A stretch of DNA of 64,000 nucleotides from positions 7,519,197 to 7,583,196 of the forward strand of contig NZ_CP109017.1 of the NCBI RefSeq assembly GCF_036226765.1. Reading direction: 5' to 3'. A program made the translations under genes and the position numbers. Shown one piece after another: positions 51,336 through 59,246 of the stretch. Source of the DNA: Streptomyces sp. NBC_00670 (lineage in GTDB: Bacteria; Actinomycetota; Actinomycetes; Streptomycetales; Streptomycetaceae). Under the pieces are notes generated by a model. The model made no database searches. It was not told the DNA's origin and saw only the letters and a program-made list of their open reading frames with translations. Position 1 is the stretch's first letter; every line of letters begins with the position of its first letter.

Positions 51336-51824
51336 CTAGGGGCGGACCCCGAGCAGGGCGAATGCGGTAGCAGGCGATGTCGCTGCAAGCCAGCGGCCAA
51401 CGAGGGCCGCAGCGCGTGTGCAGTCGACGAGCTCCGCTCCATGACTGTTCGCGTTGGGACGCCTGGGCTGTCTGGTCACTGCGAGGCCGCTGGAATGCAC
51501 CGTCAACACGTTGTGCCGGACGCCGAACCGCTGGGACGCGCGGGTGTAATCCGTTAGCGAGGCGGCGCGGTGCGGGTATGACGCGCGCTGGATCGGATTA
51601 TCAGCCAGCCAGCTGGCCAGCGGCGTGCGGACATCTCTCGGGAGCGCGGCGCGGGAGTCCGGCGGCAGCACCAGGGGAAGGACCAGGAAACTGCTCGGCA
51701 AGGGGAGAGGCAGACTGGGGCCTGCTGCCATGTGGGCCGCTACACAGTGCGCCAGCACATACGCCCCGAAAGCGGGATTGAACAGCGCTGCAGCTTCAGG
51801 GAGTTGACGCGCGGGAGCCGACAT
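51336..51824 (-). CDS. ABC-3C system middle component
   Basis: A 162-residue helical protein. It begins with EAAALFNPAFGAYVLAHCVA and continues LPSSFLVLPLVLPPDSRAAL, then WLADNPIQRASYPHRAASLT, the pattern of the three-component ABC middle component that bridges ATPase and effector. It starts 2 bp after the effector stop and ends 23 bp before the ATPase start. Confidence 0.8.
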   Translation of the reverse strand: MSAPARQLPEAAALFNPAFGAYVLAHCVAAHMAAGPSLPLPLPSSFLVLPLVLPPDSRAALPRDVRTPLASWLADNPIQRASYPHRAASLTDYTRASQRFGVRHNVLTVHSSGLAVTRQPRRPNANSHGAELVDCTRAAALVGRWLAATSPATAFALLGVRP

Positions 51825-51826
51825 GG

Positions 51827-53065
51827 CTATTCCTCCCTGTCAGCAGTATCAGACGACTGGGACAGCAGGTTCTCGAAGTCGGGATGCCAGCCCACCGGCT
51901 CGTCGTCCTGCGTAGCCAGATCGGCCAAAGCGTGAAGCGTGCCGCGGGCGACCCATCGCTTCTCCACCTGCGGACGCAGCCGCAGTGTTTCTACGGCAGC
52001 CATGGCCTTGTCCAGAATGTCCACACCGGCCTTGACCGCATCGTCCCCGTATTCGCCAGCGTCATAGGCGTCGGCGAGTTTGGAGAACACCTGCTCCCAC
52101 TCACGCCGGAGATCTGACTCGAACTGGTCGAGTTCGCTCTGGGCGACGTAGTGACGGTGGAGCCAGCGAGATCGATGGGTCCATGCGTGGTGATACTCGC
52201 CGAGATGGAATCGGATGCTTCGGCGCCCCAGTTTCAGGAGCTGGAGCTGGGCAACGAAGACGCGGTCCTTGTACCGGGCCACCTCGTCCTCGGTGAGCCG
52301 TTCCAGCCGGTCGCTGATGGGCAACGAGGTCTGCGCGTACTTGCTCATCACATAGTCGATCTTCGTGCGCAGTTCCTCGGCGGAAACAGTGTCTCTCCGG
52401 ATGGGGTTGGAGCGGTCGAGCATCTCTTTGGAGACCCCCCACCACCAGCCCTTTAGCTCCTCCAGGATCTCTTGGCTCTGGCCCTGATCCGTCTTCCATA
52501 CGCCGATCACTTCACGGAGCTTAGAGTCCACCTCTGACACTCGAGGCGCCAGATCGTCCACGACGATCTGGCCCACCAGAGCCTCCCGGACCACCGGAGT
52601 GCACCGGAGGAAGCGCTCCCGCCAAGGGCGTGTCGTCTTCGGACCCTCGGCATCACCAGCTAGCTCCTCAAGAGCTGCTAGAGCTGCGGCTACATCGCGC
52701 GTCTGCGGCTCGGCGCGCAGCTTCTCCAGGAGGCTCCCGGCAGAAACCTGCTGCGTGGTGACCAAGCGGAGCAGCGGCAGCGGCGCGTCCCCGAGGATCT
52801 CTAAGGCATCGCACCAGGAATTGATAGAACGCCACAGATCAGCACTGGTGGAGCCGATCTCGCCCTGACCGCCATGATGCTTGGACTGCACAAGCTCGAC
52901 AGGAACTGACCCGTGCAGCAGGTCAATGTCGTCCAGCATCTCCATGCGTAGGGTGGCCTCGGCGTCCTTGAACCACCGCTGCGCCAGCTCCACCAACGCC
53001 CACTCGCACTGGTAGAGGTAGCCCAGCATCTGGCCAGCCGCTGAGTGGGGCATCTTCTCTGTCAC
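51827..53065 (-). CDS. ABC-3C system effector with nuclease-like N-terminus
   Basis: About 412 residues. The N-terminal ~120 resemble the Cap4/DUF4297-type PD-(D/E)xK nuclease: GYLYQCEWALVELAQRWF, MEMLDDIDLL and then VELVQSKHHGG, where the DID acidic pair and the E..QSK motif are likely catalytic. The C-terminal ~250 are the ABC-3C C-terminal domain, ending RGTLHALADL...VGWHPDFENLL. It is expected to cut DNA when released by the ATPase. GTG 53065 is chosen; GTG 53077 or ATG 53053 are possible. It is the first gene of the three-gene operon. Confidence 0.78.
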   Translation of the reverse strand: MTEKMPHSAAGQMLGYLYQCEWALVELAQRWFKDAEATLRMEMLDDIDLLHGSVPVELVQSKHHGGQGEIGSTSADLWRSINSWCDALEILGDAPLPLLRLVTTQQVSAGSLLEKLRAEPQTRDVAAALAALEELAGDAEGPKTTRPWRERFLRCTPVVREALVGQIVVDDLAPRVSEVDSKLREVIGVWKTDQGQSQEILEELKGWWWGVSKEMLDRSNPIRRDTVSAEELRTKIDYVMSKYAQTSLPISDRLERLTEDEVARYKDRVFVAQLQLLKLGRRSIRFHLGEYHHAWTHRSRWLHRHYVAQSELDQFESDLRREWEQVFSKLADAYDAGEYGDDAVKAGVDILDKAMAAVETLRLRPQVEKRWVARGTLHALADLATQDDEPVGWHPDFENLLSQSSDTADREE

Positions 53066-53168
53066 GATGCGCGTCACTCTAGAGACAGCCTGCAACTGGA
53101 TCAATACACACTCATAAGATCGCACATCGGTGCGAATCTCCGCTGGCTCCGATTCCTGTGCGCAACCT

Positions 53169-54380
53169 CTATGCCCACTCCACACCCAGCTCCCGTAGGG
53201 CGTCGAGCTGTTCCTGGGTGAGCTTGTCCCGCCTCGCCCGGGTGTTCGATACCCATACGCCCAGCTTTACGAGCACCGGCTCCGTCTCGCCGTCGACCGC
53301 GACCAGCTCACCATGGCCGCGCGGGACCGGCCGGTGCACGCCTTCCCGTTCCACCCACTGCGCGAGGGCCGCGAGGCCGCGCTGGAATGCCTGCTGCGCC
53401 TTGCTCTGGCCCTTTGTTGCACCCTTGGTTGCCGGGGCAGGAGACTGCGCCTCGGTGGGTTTGATGCCCAGCTTGGACAGCCGGTCCTGCTGTTCGGTGG
53501 ACAGCTGCGCCCAGGTGCCCGGCTGTTTCTGCCGCTGGAGCCACCGTCCGATGTCATCGCCGTCCATGAGCACGCCGGGGGCGATGTCGGGCAGGTGGCC
53601 GTCGGCGTCGACGAGGTCGGCGAGGACGCGGTAGTGGCGTTGCCAGTCCAGGGGCCACGGGCAGTCCCAGTCCGGGTCGATCGCGGTGAGCTGCTCCGCA
53701 CGCTGCTCCGCCCGCTTCGGGTCCTTGCCCAGGCCGTTCTTCGCGCCCTTCCGCCGGAGGTTGGCCATGTGCTGCCCGACCGGCACCATCGCCTCGCCCT
53801 CGCCCCACACGGCGTCCTGACGCGGGGCAAGGTGTCCCGTGGCCCGCCGGTAGGAGCGCAGTGCGGCGAGCTTGGTCTCCCATGCTTCCTCGCCTGGCTC
53901 CCAGACCATCCCGGCCTCGGGGGCGTCCAGCAGTTCCTTGCGGTGGGGATCGAGTTCGCCGGCGCGCAGTGCCTTGCGCTGCTGGTGCACCCACCGCCCG
54001 AGGGGGGAGTCCTTGGTGACGCCGACCTCGACCTCGACGTCGTAGGGCACGGCGTAGAGGCCGGTGATCTTGTTCTCCGCCCGCCAGCGGATCAGGGCTT
54101 GGTAGCCCTCCAGCCACACCAGGGACTCCGGCCGGTAGACCCGGGTGCGCAGAAACGCCGCGATCGTGGCCGCGTCGCGCGGGCTGGAGAAGTGGAGCAG
54201 CGCTGCTTCGGCGGCGGCCTGCGTGTCGTCCTCCTGGTCCTCGCCGTCGCCCTCTCCGTCGGCCCCGACGATCTGCCCGTCCTCGTCACGCCGGAGGTGC
54301 ACCTTGCGCTTGCCGCTGGTGAGCGCGCGGGAGGCGAGCTGCTCGACCAGGCGCTCATCGTGGCTGCGCAGGCCCTTTAT
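53169..54380 (-). pseudogene. Helicase-associated-domain protein, 5' end lost
   Basis: The frame holds the C-terminal part of large actinobacterial DEAD-type helicases: LRSHDERLVEQLASRALTSG, KRKVHLRRDEDGQIVG, then helicase-associated repeats (SYRRATGHLAPRQ and WPLDWQRHYRVLADLVDADG). At the 5' side a stop (54381-54383) directly precedes the conserved stretch, so the motor domains are missing. A shortened product could start at GTG 54302. It is immediately upstream of the ABC-3C operon, in the same direction. Confidence 0.72.
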
Positions 54381-54609
54381 CTACAGGTGGTGCAGCTGTA
54401 GGGAGTGTTTGTTGGCCTTCTGACCTGCTGATATCTCGGTGTCCGAGTGCTGTGTGCAGCTCCGTGGCATGTGCCTCGATCCTTGTACGAGACGGGCCGG
54501 CCGGAGAGGTGCGCGCGGAACTCTTGATCCACTTGCCAGGAGCAAGGTTTCTGAGTAGGTTGCCCGAGATTATCTCTTGACACGCGCAAGGTTTGGGGGT
54601 GGTATCGAC

Positions 54610-54810
54610 ATGGCAAATCGGATGGAAGTGCTCCTCGCGGCGCTGGACCGTCAGGGATTCGAGAGCAGGCAGAGCCTGCAGGGATCTTGGTTCTTCTCCC
54701 GGAACGGCACCATGATCACGATCGGTCACGAGCCGGACGGCACGGGTGAGTGGATCGATCTGATCTCGGCGCTGCGAGGCGCAGGCTTGGTCTTCCCGGA
54801 CGAGGGCTAG
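54610..54810 (+). CDS. HicA-like small protein
   Basis: A 66-residue protein of the HicA dsRBD-like kind: EVLLAALDRQGFESRQSLQG, SWFFSRNGTMITIGHEP, then WIDLISALRGAGLVFP. The usual catalytic His may be the one in GHEPDG. HicA toxins cleave RNA; this member is untested. ATG 54610 has GGGGGTGG upstream, and TTGACA at 54577 could be a -35 element. A likely DNA-binding partner follows. Confidence 0.6.
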   Translation: MANRMEVLLAALDRQGFESRQSLQGSWFFSRNGTMITIGHEPDGTGEWIDLISALRGAGLVFPDEG

Positions 54811-54821
54811 CCAGGTGTAGA

Positions 54822-54846
54822 AGGGGGCCAGAAGGCCTGGCCCCCT
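54822..54846. terminator. Hairpin between HicA-like and HTH genes
   Basis: AGGGGGCCA (54822-54830) pairs with TGGCCCCCT (54838-54846) over a 7-nt loop. It may reduce read-through from the HicA-like gene into the HTH gene. Confidence 0.65.
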
Positions 54847-54904
54847 GTACCTGTCCATCCGCGCACACCGCAGAACGAAACAGATGGAAGGAAAGGAGAG
54901 AAGC

Positions 54905-55396
54905 ATGGAACAGGAATGGCGGGCATCTGTAACCGTGGGTGCTGTCCGCGCCCTCCGGGATGAGCAATACGAAGAGTTGCATCGGCACTTTGCTGGCGTC
55001 ATCAGGCACGAGGCTGCCGGGCAGCGTCTTCACCTTCTGTGGCGCCTGGACGCGCCCAGCTTGGTAGAGGCTGCGCACAAGGCTCTTAATACGGCGGTTG
55101 AGGGGCTGGGGGCTGCGATGAGTCACGAGCCTCAGCTGATCGACCTGCGCGTGGTTACTGCTGAGCAGGCGAACGCGGAGCGGGACTACCCCAGGGAGCA
55201 GGAGCTCATGGGGTACAGGGAAGCGGCTGAGGAACTGGATGTTTCCCGCCAGCGGGTTGCCCAGTTGGACGGTAATCATCCTGACTTCCCGCGACCGATT
55301 GGCCGCACTGGTGCCGGTCCGGTCTTCACCGCTGAGTCCATCCGGTCTTTTGCCGCTAGGTGGGACCGGAGTCCAGGGCGGAGGAAGACCGCCTAG
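54905..55396 (+). CDS. HTH protein, possible antitoxin partner
   Basis: A 163-residue protein. The N-terminal ~90 residues are a HicB-like or ferredoxin-like part (WRASVTVGAVRALRDEQYEE). The C-terminal ~65 form a MerR/Xis-like helix-turn-helix (YREAAEELDVSRQRVAQLDG followed by the wing FPRPIGRTG). GAAAGGAGAG precedes ATG 54905. Its position after a HicA-like gene suggests an antitoxin or regulator, but this is inferred. Confidence 0.6.
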   Translation: MEQEWRASVTVGAVRALRDEQYEELHRHFAGVIRHEAAGQRLHLLWRLDAPSLVEAAHKALNTAVEGLGAAMSHEPQLIDLRVVTAEQANAERDYPREQELMGYREAAEELDVSRQRVAQLDGNHPDFPRPIGRTGAGPVFTAESIRSFAARWDRSPGRRKTA

Positions 55397-55413
55397 GCAA
55401 TTGGGCTTGAGTG

Positions 55414-55460
55414 AGCAGGACCCACTGGCTGCTGGCCTTCACCAGCCAGCGGGTCCTGCT
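55414..55460. terminator. Long hairpin between convergent genes
   Basis: An 18-bp arm at 55414-55431 (AGCAGGACCCACTGGCTG) pairs with 55443-55460 with a single mismatch, over 11 nt. It lies between the HTH gene (ends 55396) and the convergent nuclease gene (ends 55507). Confidence 0.88.
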
Positions 55461-55506
55461 TGCGGCAGTGTCTGTCCCTGCTCATCCGTCGTGGAGCTGA
55501 CGCTGG

Positions 55507-57000
55507 TCACCATCTGGCCCGGATCGTTGCTACGGCTAGGTCGGACGTGTGGGCGGTGTGCACGGCTTCCAGCCAGTAGCTCTCTGGTGGGCGACTTACG
55601 GGATGGTGATCCGCCAAGGCGCACACCAGAAACCCGCTCTCCTGGAGTTCTAGCGGCCAGCCTTCGAGCACGGCGTGCTTGCTGTTCACGGAGTAGTGAT
55701 CGTGCACGACGAGGCCGACGACGAAGTCTTGGCCTGTGATTGGGTCGTGCTCCACGATGGTGGCCAGTGGGTCTGCTGGTTGCTGATCAAGCCAGCTGAT
55801 CTTGATCGCCGTGATGTCCAAGTGGCGGAAGTAGACGTTGTGCGTCGCTCCGAATCGGTCGTGGAGGTGACGCAGGGCTGTGGCATCCAGCGGAGTGCCA
55901 GGTAGCTGGAAGGAAAGTTGGCACTGCGAGACCAGGAGGGGTGCCGGCGTTCTGTCGCCTTGGCCGCTCGAGGGGGCGCACTCGTCCGGTCGCTGGCCGG
56001 TGGGTGACGGCTCAGCCGCAGCGATGATTGCCGTCAGTGTGTAGAGACCACCCAGGGTGGTGTCGCAGTACACGAGCTGCTCGCTGTGGTGCGGGGCAGC
56101 CGGCTCCGCCATACGCTGCTGTGCGTTGTCCAATGCCTGTATGAGTTCACCGGCGCCGATTCCGAACCATGAGGTGTCGTTCTGCTGGAGGGTCCAGGTG
56201 GGACGTGCGCTGGCCAGCCCGAGCTCATCAAGGCCGTGGATCAGGCGTATCAAGTCGTCAGCAGTATGGGCTTGGATGGGGATGTCCATACACACGCCGC
56301 GGCCGCGACCGAAGGACCAGTCCACGTTTGTGACGGCGGTAGCGAACACCACGGGAGCGAAGCCGCCCGGAACAGTCAGGTAAGGGTGTTGCTCCCCACG
56401 TGCGTCGCGGAGATGCAGGTCTCTTGCTGGCAGCGCGCGATCTGGCCTACGGGTTGCGGCGTGTGCCCGAAGAGACTCACCGAGATGCACTTGGCCATGA
56501 GTGATCAATGCCTCCTGCTTGGCTCTGAGCAGTCCGGGCAGTGTCGTCGGCTCCCGAAGCGCGCCCAGCAGATCTTCTTGGTCGACCAGAAGGATCGGTG
56601 ACTGACGTTCTCGGCTGACCTCCTCTACGAGGGTTCCGGTGAAGCCGGAGACGCTGACGAGCACACCTACTACGTCGGGACTGGTCCGGCGCAAGCGGTC
56701 GCGTAGGCCACCGAGCACATCCATGTCCGCCTTCGCTCCTTGCCACTTGGCCTCCAGGAGATACCGGCTGTCTCCATAGCGGGCGGACAAGTCTGTCTGG
56801 CGTGGATGTGCCATCCTCGGGTTGAGTTCTACCTCGAAGTGAGCGAGCTGGAAGGCTCGCTGCAGTAGGTGCTCGAAGTCCTTCCCCCGGCGTTGCGGAT
56901 CGCCTGCGGCACTGAGCCGCGTGTACGCGTCAGCTAGGTCGCTGACGCCTGTGAGCAGTAGGGCGTCATTGTTCAGCTTGGGTTCAAAGTTCTCGGCCAC
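55507..57000 (-). CDS. Stand-alone Mrr-like PD-(D/E)xK protein
   Basis: A 497-residue protein. Residues ~38-165 form a restriction-endonuclease-like fold: RRGKDFEHLLQRAFQLA, Asp70 in RQTDLSARYGDS, and Glu83/Lys85 in RYLLEAKWQG, the D-x12-E-x-K catalytic signature. LLVDQEDLLGAL follows. The C-terminal ~330 residues are unassigned, possibly a sensor (VVFATAVTNVDWSFGRGRGV; HNVYFRHLDITAIKISWLDQ). GTG 57000 overlaps a 57-codon gene upstream, suggesting coupling. A defence role is inferred from the fold and location. Confidence 0.7.
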   Translation of the reverse strand: MAENFEPKLNNDALLLTGVSDLADAYTRLSAAGDPQRRGKDFEHLLQRAFQLAHFEVELNPRMAHPRQTDLSARYGDSRYLLEAKWQGAKADMDVLGGLRDRLRRTSPDVVGVLVSVSGFTGTLVEEVSRERQSPILLVDQEDLLGALREPTTLPGLLRAKQEALITHGQVHLGESLRAHAATRRPDRALPARDLHLRDARGEQHPYLTVPGGFAPVVFATAVTNVDWSFGRGRGVCMDIPIQAHTADDLIRLIHGLDELGLASARPTWTLQQNDTSWFGIGAGELIQALDNAQQRMAEPAAPHHSEQLVYCDTTLGGLYTLTAIIAAAEPSPTGQRPDECAPSSGQGDRTPAPLLVSQCQLSFQLPGTPLDATALRHLHDRFGATHNVYFRHLDITAIKISWLDQQPADPLATIVEHDPITGQDFVVGLVVHDHYSVNSKHAVLEGWPLELQESGFLVCALADHHPVSRPPESYWLEAVHTAHTSDLAVATIRARW

Positions 57001-57157
57001 GTCGGTGATTCTGCTTCGACTTCTGGCGAGGACTGGGGCAGTTGCATGAATCGAGTGTCAGGCGCGGCGTCCGCCTTTTGTTGCCCTCAATTGGGGAGCT
57101 GACGCGTCGACGTCCTGCAAGGTCCCGCTGAGGCAGTGGCTCATCGAACAAATCCAT
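56984..57157 (-). CDS. Small basic protein coupled to the nuclease gene
   Basis: A 57-residue frame beginning MDLFDEPLPQRDLAGRRRV. ATG 57157 has GGAGG 8 bp upstream, much better than the nuclease's own GTG. Its stop lies 14-16 bp inside the nuclease gene, so ribosomes could re-initiate there. The C-terminal half is basic (SPRQKSKQNHRRGREL). No family is recognised. It may be a real small partner or a coupling leader. Confidence 0.45.
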   Translation of the reverse strand: MDLFDEPLPQRDLAGRRRVSSPIEGNKRRTPRLTLDSCNCPSPRQKSKQNHRRGREL

Positions 57158-57316
57158 GACTGTGGCCTCCGTGTCTGCAGGCTGAGGACAGCACACAGGT
57201 GGATGTTTTGAGGCAATATTCTGGTATGTCTGATTGTCGGTGGGTGGAGGTAAGGTCGCGGGGCGCGAACTCCTGAATGAGGGGGCTTTTGCGGTTTTCT
57301 AGAGGGGTGAGGCTGG

Positions 57317-58123
57317 GTGGGGCTGGCGGGTGGGGCTGCGGACAAGGCGGGTAATCGTTACGAGGACTGGTGGACCGCGCTGAGGGTGGCGGAGTTGCTG
57401 CGGGGGCGGGCGTCGCGGATCCGCCTGGAGCCGCCGGGGCCGGCGGGCGCCGGGATCGAGTTCGAACTCGAGGCTGCCGACGGCACGTGGTGCGAGCAGG
57501 TGAAGGACGTCCCCTCGAAGGGGCCGTGGACCCTGGATGCTGCGGGGAAGATCCTCAAGGCCGTCACGGGGCATCTCGCGGGGGGCAAGAAGGTGCGCCT
57601 CGTGCTGTCCACAGGGGCTCCTGAACTGCACGATCTTGCCCAGCGGGCCCGGGCCGCCGAAACACTCGCCGAGTTCGATGGCATCATCACCAAGGCCCAG
57701 CTTCCCCAATTCATACAGGTGCTCGGGAACTGGTCTGTGAACGGGGCGCCGGTCGACCGGGAGGTCGGCTGGCGGTATCTGCAGGCCGTGCACGTGGAGC
57801 ATTACTCACCGGAGGCGCTGCGCCGCCTGGTGGTCTCCGAGTATGAGCTGCTGTTCGTCGGCGATCCGGAAGTGATTGTCCGGCAGGTGCGCGGCTATCT
57901 CGACGAGCACTTGCACCAGCGCCTCACCGGCTCCCAGATCCGCAGCCACCTTTTGACCGTGCCGGGAGTACGCCCACGCCTGCTGGCCGGTGACACCGGA
58001 ACGCTCACGGCGCTGGCCGGGACCGTCGAGCGCTTTGTGCGGCGCGTGCGGCGGGACAAGCCTGTGTTCGGGATGGCAGCCCGCCCGCACGTGGAGCAGT
58101 TGTATCAGCGCCTAGTGTCCTGA
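57317..58123 (+). CDS. N-terminal half of split nuclease-STAND NTPase
   Basis: 266 native codons plus two from an IS end. GNRYEDWWTALRVAELLRG, then GIEFELEAADGTWCEQVKD (residues 47-64), form a Cap4/DUF4297-like PD-(D/E)xK motif with a Q-x-K variant. The helical linker (RYLQAVHVEHYSPEALRRLV) leads to the NTPase in intact relatives. An IS630-family element entered after CTA 58112-58114; the frame now ends VS-stop. GTG 57317 has GAGGGGTGAGG upstream. Alone it would be a nuclease domain without its sensor. Confidence 0.78.
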   Translation: MGLAGGAADKAGNRYEDWWTALRVAELLRGRASRIRLEPPGPAGAGIEFELEAADGTWCEQVKDVPSKGPWTLDAAGKILKAVTGHLAGGKKVRLVLSTGAPELHDLAQRARAAETLAEFDGIITKAQLPQFIQVLGNWSVNGAPVDREVGWRYLQAVHVEHYSPEALRRLVVSEYELLFVGDPEVIVRQVRGYLDEHLHQRLTGSQIRSHLLTVPGVRPRLLAGDTGTLTALAGTVERFVRRVRRDKPVFGMAARPHVEQLYQRLVS

Positions 58124-59243
58124 GTCGTTAGTTCGCGTGCGGTTGTAGAGTGTGGCGATGCCTGGTCCGAAGCCGTTGCCGCTGGAGCTGTCCGATCACG
58201 AACGCAGGGTGCTGCGGGGCTGGTTGCGCAAGCAGACTGCGTCGCAGGCGCTGGTGATGCGGTCGAGGATCGTGCTGGCATGTGCGGAGGGTCGGCCGAA
58301 CGCGGAGGTCGCGCAGGACCTGGGCATCTCGCGGGAGACGGTGCGCAAGTGGCGGTCCCGGTTCGCCGCGGACCGGCTGGAGGGCCTGGTGGACCGGCCG
58401 CGTTCGGGTGCACCGCGGAAGATCACGGACGAGCAGGTCGAAGCCCTGGTCGCCAGGACGCTCGGCCAGACGCCGCCGACGGGTGATTCGCACTGGTCGA
58501 CGCGTTCCATGGCCCAGTCGGCAGGCATGTCGCAGTCGGCGGTCTCGCGGATCTGGCGGGCTTTCGGCCTCAAGCCCCACATCGTGGAGACGTGGAAGCT
58601 GTCGACCGATCCGCAGTTCGTGACCAAGGTCCGCGACGTGGTCGGCATCTACCTCTCGCCGCCGGAGAACGCCCTGGTCCTGGCGGTGGACGAGAAGTCG
58701 CAGATACAGGCCCTGGACCGGACCCAGCCGGTGCTGCCGATGGCGCCGACCGTGCCGGCGAAGATGACCCATGACTACGTCCGGCACGGCACGACCAGCC
58801 TGTTCGCCGCCCTGGACATCGCCTCCGGCTCGGTCATCGCCCAGCACTACCGCCGCCACCGCCACCAGGAATTCCTCCGCTTCCTGAAGGTCATCGACGC
58901 CGCCGTCCCCAAGGACCTCGAGCTTCACCTGGTCCTGGACAACTACGCCACCCACAAGACCGAACCGGTCAAGAAGTGGCTGCTGCGGCACCCCCGCTTC
59001 CACCTGCACTTCACCCCCACTTCGGCGTCCTGGCTCAACCTCGTCGAGCGCTGGTTCGCCGAGCTGACCTCCCGCAAACTCCGCCGCTCGGCCCACCGCA
59101 GCGTCATCGAACTCGAACGGGACATCCGCGGCTGGATCAACGAGTGGAACAAGAACCCCAGACCGTTCGTCTGGACGAAGACCGCCGACAACATCCTCGA
59201 CACCCTCGCCGCATACTGCACACGAATTAACGACTCAGGACAC
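58115..59243 (+). mobile_element. IS630-family insertion sequence inside a defence gene
   Basis: A 1129-bp element with inverted ends GTGTCCTGAGTCGTTA at both edges (longer with mismatches). TA occurs on both sides (58113-58114 and 59244-59245), the target duplication of the IS630/Tc1-mariner group. Removing the element with one TA joins CTA to GTG GCC and restores one continuous frame. Confidence 0.93.
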
Positions 59244-59246
59244 TAG
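58158..59246 (+). CDS. IS630-family transposase
   Basis: A 362-residue Tc1/mariner-like DDE transposase. The N-terminal HTH is EVAQDLGISRETVRKWRSRF. The catalytic residues are in LAVDEKSQIQAL (Asp), HLVLDNYATHKTEPVKKWLL (Asp) and LNLVERWFAELTSRKL (Glu). The frame is complete, so it may be active. Its stop TAG (59244-59246) is made from the TA target plus one host base, and overlaps the GTG that could restart the host gene. ATG 58158 is the likely start. Confidence 0.92.
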   Translation: MPGPKPLPLELSDHERRVLRGWLRKQTASQALVMRSRIVLACAEGRPNAEVAQDLGISRETVRKWRSRFAADRLEGLVDRPRSGAPRKITDEQVEALVARTLGQTPPTGDSHWSTRSMAQSAGMSQSAVSRIWRAFGLKPHIVETWKLSTDPQFVTKVRDVVGIYLSPPENALVLAVDEKSQIQALDRTQPVLPMAPTVPAKMTHDYVRHGTTSLFAALDIASGSVIAQHYRRHRHQEFLRFLKVIDAAVPKDLELHLVLDNYATHKTEPVKKWLLRHPRFHLHFTPTSASWLNLVERWFAELTSRKLRRSAHRSVIELERDIRGWINEWNKNPRPFVWTKTADNILDTLAAYCTRINDSGH

